A stretch of DNA of 21,049 bases from a virus: IMG/VR virus record IMGVR_UViG_3300010412_000097, positions 1 through 21,049 of that record. One strand, written 5' to 3'. This document shows positions 17,221 through 21,049 of this stretch, in pieces. The stretch's first letter is position 1. Each line of letters opens with the position of its first letter. Under the pieces are notes generated by a model that had not been told where the DNA came from, did not search any database, and saw only the letters and a list, made by a program, of their open reading frames with translations. The position numbers were made by a program, and so were the translations under genes.

Positions 17221-20136
17221 TTATCGCTCTTTTGCGTAGCCAGGTTTAGTCATATTTCTTTGTTTGGGTGCAGGCGCTGTTGCAGGAGATATTCCTGCCT
17301 TTCCAGCCAGTATATTTGCTGCTTCTAAAATCTTACTTGCCCCACTGCTAAAAATTTCCATAGACGAACCTTTAAATTCTCCAGCAGCTTCTCCAGCAGC
17401 GGTTGACATCTTCTTCTCAAACTCAGGTCCTTTAGACTCTATGAGTTTAGACATCTCAGAAAGGGCTTCGAAAGCCTTTTTAGCGTCACCAAACGCTGCA
17501 GCACCTTGCTTCGCCGCCTCCGCCATTTGGGTAAAACCAGAAGTAGCCATATTGAAAGCTTCCTCTTGTAGCTTTCCTGCACCTTTACCAGCCATTGCCT
17601 CTTCTGCTTTTGCCTTACCTGTAGTGTTAGTCTCTTTTATTCCAACTATAGATCTATAGTATTCGTCACCAGCTAATTTAAACTTCGAACCTATTTGCCC
17701 AAGCGCCGTCTGTTCTTCTTCAGAAAGACTGCTATAGTCCTGCTTGTTCATTGCTTTTGACACTATACTTTTTCTCATTGTATCTGAGACAAGAGCGAAG
17801 CCTGTACCTTTACCTTCCACCATAGAGTACATTTGATTTTCAAGCTGAGTTTGTATAAACTCTTGTGGACTAAGTTTACTTTCATCTAGATTTACGCCTC
17901 GTTTTCTAAGCGCAGCCTTTATGTCAGCATCTGTCTTACCAGACAATCCTCTAAGTTCTTCAGTGGACAGTTGTGTTGCAAAAATTTCTGCTCCGCCACC
18001 TAACCCTGTTGTCTTTGAAGTTCTTGAAGTATTAACCATACCAGCAAAACTAACTTCAGTATTGGTTGTTACCTCTCGTGCAACCGCTGCTGCACTAAGT
18101 GCTCGCTGTACTGCGAATTCTTCATTTTTTTGATTAGGATCAATGTTTGCACCTAATAGTGCTGCACTTGCAGAAGTAACATCTATTCCTGCTGCGGTTG
18201 CAACAGCGTTACTCTGAACCATTGCTGCCGTATTCTCCGCCATCATATTTAGAGCTCTTGAACTATCAAGAGATTTAGAGAATGCTGCTTCAAGTACAGA
18301 AGCAAGTCCGGCTTGCGGATTATTTGAGCCAGCTTGTGCTAACTGAGTCATGCGTTGCATATTCTGCTGAGCAGTTCCAAAACCAGCTCTTTGTAAATTT
18401 TGAGCAGTATACACCTGCTCTATTCCAAAAGTGCTACCCATCTGCTCTACGCCAATTTGAGAAAGCTGATTGAACTGCTCGGGGCTCATTCTTGCGGCAG
18501 CCATCCTATTCATGTTCTTGTCCGATACGACTTCGTTCATGAATGCCTCTCCGGCTCCGCCCATCTGCATAGATATATTACCTGCACCAACAGCGTAATC
18601 TCTAAAGCCTTGAACTTGAATTGCTTGATTTCTCACTATTTGGCGATATGTATTTAGGCGGGCTTGCTGACCTGCTATATCAACCTGACCTGCGGTTATA
18701 CCTTGTGCCATATCTGATATATTTACTGTAGCTGAGGCGGCAGCAGACATAGTCTGCATTAATCCTGATTCACCAACCTCTGCAGCTTTAGCTAAATTAC
18801 CAGTTAACGCACCGCCTGGTATACTAAGTGCTGCAGCCTTCATTTTTGCGACGCCGGCGACCCCTTGTGCGACATTTCCACCTATCTCAAGACTTTTAGA
18901 GATATTAGCCATTAAGCTCAATTCTCCTCCAAAGTCCATCGCATTATCGAACGCACCAAGCATCATTTGCGACTCTATATCGCCAGCTCTCGCTCTACGA
19001 TAAGTGTCGTACTTCTCATTTTCCAACGCAGCGAATCCTGCGCGATTTTGCTCCTTAGTTAATCTTTGACTTACACCGATTGACATCGCAGCACCAGCTA
19101 GAGCGCCGAAACCTCCGCCGAAAAGCTGTGCTATATTAGCTATATTGCCGTACCTATCACCGCGACCCTGTGCAGCTGCCTCCATTTCAGATAAGCGCTT
19201 GGAAGATGCTTCTCTTTGTCTATGCAGTTCAGCTTCTTTTTCCGCTGCGTCCCCAGTAGTCCTCGATAGTTCCTCAAATATCTCCTTTAAGTTCTTCATC
19301 TCCTGCGCTATACCAGAGGTTAGATCTGATATACCAATTTTAGTTAAAGTACCCTTCCCCGCCTGAGCAAATCCACTACCGTATTCAAATTCTTTTTGTC
19401 TTGAGAGGGTTGTTGCTCGATCTCGTTGAACAATTTGGCCATATTGAGCTATGGACTTTGCAGCTACAGATTCCGGATCAGTTCCAAGCTGTCTTTGATA
19501 TCTTGCTGCAACATCGTAGCTTGCCATCTGCTTCTCTGTGGCTCTAATTTTATCAAGTATTGGCCTCATTTCATTTGATGTTTCTGGATCAAAGTCTCCG
19601 CCGGGGATCCACATCCTCGCATTAACGTTCTCTGCTTCTCTATGCAAGATCCTCAACTGCTCTTGATCCCGGCGCCGAAGTTCCTCTATTTCTTTAGCTG
19701 GTCGTGCAGCCATTGATACGCCAAGATTTTGAACCTCAGTTGTTCTCATGGCTCTAGTTATTTGACCATTTATACTGCTTGGTGAGAAGATTTTTGATAA
19801 AAATGTTGAGTATTGAGCTCTACCTCTTTCAGTTGCACGAAGCTCATGTCCTGATACATTAGCCTCGGCTTTTGCAAGAACTGCGTATTGCTCTGCGATA
19901 AGGGGTTCACCGTAAGGATTTTGTTCAAGAGCTTTTATAGTATTCGGTACGGAGATACGTAATATATCGCGCTCTTCTAACGCTCGTCGATATTTTTCAC
20001 CCTTAGGCTTAACTTGCTCACTAATTCTTGACACCATATGCTGGTGCTCATGACTTAAAAACTCTTCTTCGCTGCCAAATACAGCTTCACCAAAGCCATT
20101 TATTGGTCTATCTTTCTGATTAGGATCTTTAGCCAT
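17221..20136 (-). CDS. Tail tape measure protein
   Basis: The 971-residue protein is the probable ruler filling the tail tube during assembly. Position is the main evidence: it follows the overlapping chaperone pair and precedes the hub. Composition agrees: long Ala/Gln/Glu/Met-rich helical stretches, few aromatics in the middle, coiled-coil-like segments at ~270-325 and ~830-935, and a Gly-rich hydrophobic stretch around residues 330-355 (IAQLFGGGFGALAGAAMSIG). No lytic domain is evident. The N-terminal HEHQH at residues 29-33 fits HExxH only by pattern. At the usual rule of about 1.5 angstrom per residue, 971 residues would correspond to a tube of roughly 145 nm (inference). The gene begins five bases after the previous stop with a poor Shine-Dalgarno, so its translation may depend on the upstream gene. 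Confidence 0.85.
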   Translation of the reverse strand: MAKDPNQKDRPINGFGEAVFGSEEEFLSHEHQHMVSRISEQVKPKGEKYRRALEERDILRISVPNTIKALEQNPYGEPLIAEQYAVLAKAEANVSGHELRATERGRAQYSTFLSKIFSPSSINGQITRAMRTTEVQNLGVSMAARPAKEIEELRRRDQEQLRILHREAENVNARMWIPGGDFDPETSNEMRPILDKIRATEKQMASYDVAARYQRQLGTDPESVAAKSIAQYGQIVQRDRATTLSRQKEFEYGSGFAQAGKGTLTKIGISDLTSGIAQEMKNLKEIFEELSRTTGDAAEKEAELHRQREASSKRLSEMEAAAQGRGDRYGNIANIAQLFGGGFGALAGAAMSIGVSQRLTKEQNRAGFAALENEKYDTYRRARAGDIESQMMLGAFDNAMDFGGELSLMANISKSLEIGGNVAQGVAGVAKMKAAALSIPGGALTGNLAKAAEVGESGLMQTMSAAASATVNISDMAQGITAGQVDIAGQQARLNTYRQIVRNQAIQVQGFRDYAVGAGNISMQMGGAGEAFMNEVVSDKNMNRMAAARMSPEQFNQLSQIGVEQMGSTFGIEQVYTAQNLQRAGFGTAQQNMQRMTQLAQAGSNNPQAGLASVLEAAFSKSLDSSRALNMMAENTAAMVQSNAVATAAGIDVTSASAALLGANIDPNQKNEEFAVQRALSAAAVAREVTTNTEVSFAGMVNTSRTSKTTGLGGGAEIFATQLSTEELRGLSGKTDADIKAALRKRGVNLDESKLSPQEFIQTQLENQMYSMVEGKGTGFALVSDTMRKSIVSKAMNKQDYSSLSEEEQTALGQIGSKFKLAGDEYYRSIVGIKETNTTGKAKAEEAMAGKGAGKLQEEAFNMATSGFTQMAEAAKQGAAAFGDAKKAFEALSEMSKLIESKGPEFEKKMSTAAGEAAGEFKGSSMEIFSSGASKILEAANILAGKAGISPATAPAPKQRNMTKPGYAKER

Positions 20137-20141
20137 CTACT

Positions 20142-20624
20142 TCACTCAAAAGACTCTTCTATGTCTTCCCCAAAAGTTTCACCATACATGTCCTGAGCTT
20201 TTCGCATCTCCTCTTCCATCCACGCGACATTATCAGGATCTTTGGTTGGATCAAGAGACTCCTCACCTCTCATCTTGAGCTCCTCTAATTCTCGGCGCTC
20301 TTCTTGTTCGGCCCAGTCCAATGCCTCTTGTTCCTTCTTATCTTCTATCTTATCATTTTCTTGCTCAATTGACTCTTTATAGGCTTTTTCTCGTTCTATT
20401 CTGTCGTAGAATTCATATAGCAACTCTTCAAGAGTATATGATAATAAAATAGGGTCCTTTAGAGGCCTGTTATAGGTTCTAGACCACCAGCTTTGTAAGA
20501 ATAATAATAGATAATATTCATCATCAAGATTAGCTCTTGCATTTCTAGCTGCAATAGCTTTTACTGCATCGACTAGACTTAATCTTGGGCCGCTTGAGCC
20601 TTTTTCATCAAATCCGTCTTCCAT
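20142..20624 (-). CDS. Tail assembly chaperone, downstream (T-like) frame, probably made by -1 frameshift fusion
   Basis: This 160-codon frame lies in the -1 frame relative to 20579-20947 and overlaps its end. Its first ATG (20624) lacks a good Shine-Dalgarno, and an in-frame TGA lies two codons upstream of that ATG (20631-20633), so the ATG may never be used. Slipping at 20600-20606 would join 116 residues of the first frame to residues 9-160 here, giving about 268 residues, close to the lambda gpGT scheme (G 140, GT 279 aa). The first half has aromatic helices (YYLLLFLQSWWSRTY, LEELLYEFYDRIE); the second is a highly charged helix ending in an acidic tail. Immediately upstream of the tape measure gene, the T-like part would contact the tube while the G-like part binds the tape measure. 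Confidence 0.75.
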   Translation of the reverse strand: MEDGFDEKGSSGPRLSLVDAVKAIAARNARANLDDEYYLLLFLQSWWSRTYNRPLKDPILLSYTLEELLYEFYDRIEREKAYKESIEQENDKIEDKKEQEALDWAEQEERRELEELKMRGEESLDPTKDPDNVAWMEEEMRKAQDMYGETFGEDIEESFE

Positions 20625-20947
20625 TGTGCTTCACACTCTTTTACTTTTTGATAAAGCTGAACAAGAACATCCTCGTCATCAATGATATTTCCACCATTGC
20701 TTTGCTTCCACCATTCTGGACCATCTACGATTTTTGCTCTCAGATTTGAGAGCACCATAGCTAATCCCTCTAAATCTGGCGTCGGCGATGCATAGTTACC
20801 CAATAGACGAGTTTCTTCGAGGGCCATTAAGTGCTTTTGACCTACATTCAAAAGGCATAAGACCGTAAAGCGTCCATCATACTGTCTACCAGTACTAAGC
20901 CCTGTGTGACTAAACTCAAATGTTTTCTCTTTACTTGGTAAATCCAT
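20579..20947 (-). CDS. Tail assembly chaperone, upstream (G-like) frame
   Basis: The 122-residue product is probably the abundant form of the tail chaperone. Its N-terminus (PSKEKTFEFSHTGLSTGRQYDGRFTVLCLLN) looks beta-rich, the middle is helical (ALEETRLLGNY, LEGLAMVLSNLRAKI), and it has the DGPEWW and VLVQLYQKVKECEAQW segments often seen in small chaperones of this position. The start has a strong AGGAG seven bases upstream. It sits upstream of the tape measure gene, where lambda G-type chaperones reside, and its last codons overlap a second frame holding a slippery-looking A-run. I assign the role from position, size and the overlap; sequence similarity alone would not settle it. Confidence 0.75.
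   Translation of the reverse strand: MDLPSKEKTFEFSHTGLSTGRQYDGRFTVLCLLNVGQKHLMALEETRLLGNYASPTPDLEGLAMVLSNLRAKIVDGPEWWKQSNGGNIIDDEDVLVQLYQKVKECEAQWKTDLMKKAQAAQD
20600..20606 (-). other. Candidate -1 ribosomal frameshift site (G AAA AAG)
   Basis: In the reading frame of the upstream chaperone the site is G-AAA-AAG. Slipping back one base would re-pair the two lysine tRNAs on GAA-AAA. The window open in both frames is about 20582-20630, and this A5 run is the only homopolymer in it. A purine-rich GGAAG about 12 bases upstream could act as a stimulating Shine-Dalgarno, as in dnaX. The heptamer departs from the strict XXXYYYZ form because its first base is G. No strong downstream stem was found by eye. 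Confidence 0.6.
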
Positions 20948-20986
20948 GCTCTCTCCTATACTGAAGAGAATTATACCCCGTAGATC
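20948..20986 (-). promoter_or_regulatory. 39-base gap before the chaperone gene: TATAAT box and strong ribosome-binding site
   Basis: This is the longest gap in the window. On the minus strand it contains TATAAT at 20970-20975, 22 bases before the ATG, then AGGAG close to the start. That arrangement would fit a promoter with a short leader. No clear TTGACA lies 16-18 bases upstream, so a host-type promoter is only moderately supported; a phage late promoter is possible. Confidence 0.35.
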
Positions 20987-21049
20987 TTATGCTAAAGTTC
21001 CTGTGCCCCTAGTTGCAGGTGATTGTGTTCCAGGACCTAGACTAAACTG
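20987..21049 (-). CDS. C-terminal end of an upstream gene (20 codons plus stop), unidentified
   Basis: Reading in from the right edge, one frame stays open for 20 codons (ending PATRGTGTLA) and stops at the TAA at 20989-20987; the other two frames hit stops within a few codons. The position directly before the chaperone pair is where the tail tube (or sheath then tube) gene normally lies, so a tube protein C-terminus is a reasonable guess. The sequence is too short to recognise. Confidence 0.55.
   Translation of the reverse strand, partial: QFSLGPGTQSPATRGTGTLA

Noticed and set aside
17264-17659. Plus-strand Ala/Ser/Pro-rich open frame of 131 codons
   Set aside because: It mirrors the Ala/Gly-rich C-terminal region of the tape measure gene; this is a common shadow of such composition.
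20038-20052. HExxH zinc-protease-like motif at residues 29-33 of the tape measure protein
   Set aside because: The motif has little information, no protease domain surrounds it, and the region is too near the N-terminus for a metalloprotease fold.
1-21049. Use of a recoded stop codon, as in some large phages
   Set aside because: TAG, TAA and TGA all end genes at sensible places directly before the next start, so the standard code fits.
1-21049. CRISPR arrays, tRNA genes, insertion sequences, intrinsic terminators
   Set aside because: Gaps are at most 39 bases and hold none of these; no repeat-spacer pattern, cloverleaf or transposase was seen on either strand.

Overview
The window looks like part of the late structural region of a tailed bacteriophage or a phage-derived contig. 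Every supported gene is on the minus strand, genes are tightly packed (the largest gap is 39 bases), and the DNA is AT-rich by eye. Genes recognisable as baseplate wedge gp6-like, gp25-like and gp7/gpI-like indicate a contractile tail (myovirus morphology). TAA, TAG and TGA all serve as gene ends, so the standard genetic code applies. The host cannot be read from this stretch, and no integrase, attachment site, tRNA or host gene is visible.

In transcription order (right to left) the layout is: the last 20 codons of an unidentified gene (20987-21049); a two-frame tail assembly chaperone pair (20579-20947 and 20142-20624) with a probable -1 ribosomal frameshift at 20600-20606; the tape measure protein (17221-20136); the baseplate hub (15404-17188); the central spike (14397-15404); a probable tube/baseplate junction protein (13378-14367); a fused LysM/gp53-like plus gp25-like wedge protein (11773-13374); a giant gp6/gpJ-like wedge protein (4622-11743); a gp7/gpI-like wedge protein (2107-4620); and the first 689 codons of a fibre-like or baseplate-peripheral protein running off the left edge (1-2069). 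Apart from the junction protein, this is close to the Mu/PBSX/P2 order: chaperone, tape measure, hub, spike, gp25, gp6, gp7/gpI, fibre.

The genes form one assembly pathway. The chaperones keep the tape measure soluble and recruit tube subunits. The tape measure sets tail length on the hub-spike complex. The gp25-, gp6- and gp7-like proteins would build the wedges that trigger sheath contraction, and the last gene probably adds receptor-contacting parts.

The most unusual content is in the wedge genes. The gp6-like protein has about 2,373 residues against about 660 in T4, because roughly 1,900 residues lie between its N- and C-terminal cores. That insertion is made of several kinds of repeated beta-rich modules, including a clear tandem duplication with a 106-residue period. 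Related modules occur in the gp7-like protein and similar ones in the left-edge protein, so the baseplate periphery seems built from a shared module set. I see no defence system, CRISPR array or other non-tail system here.
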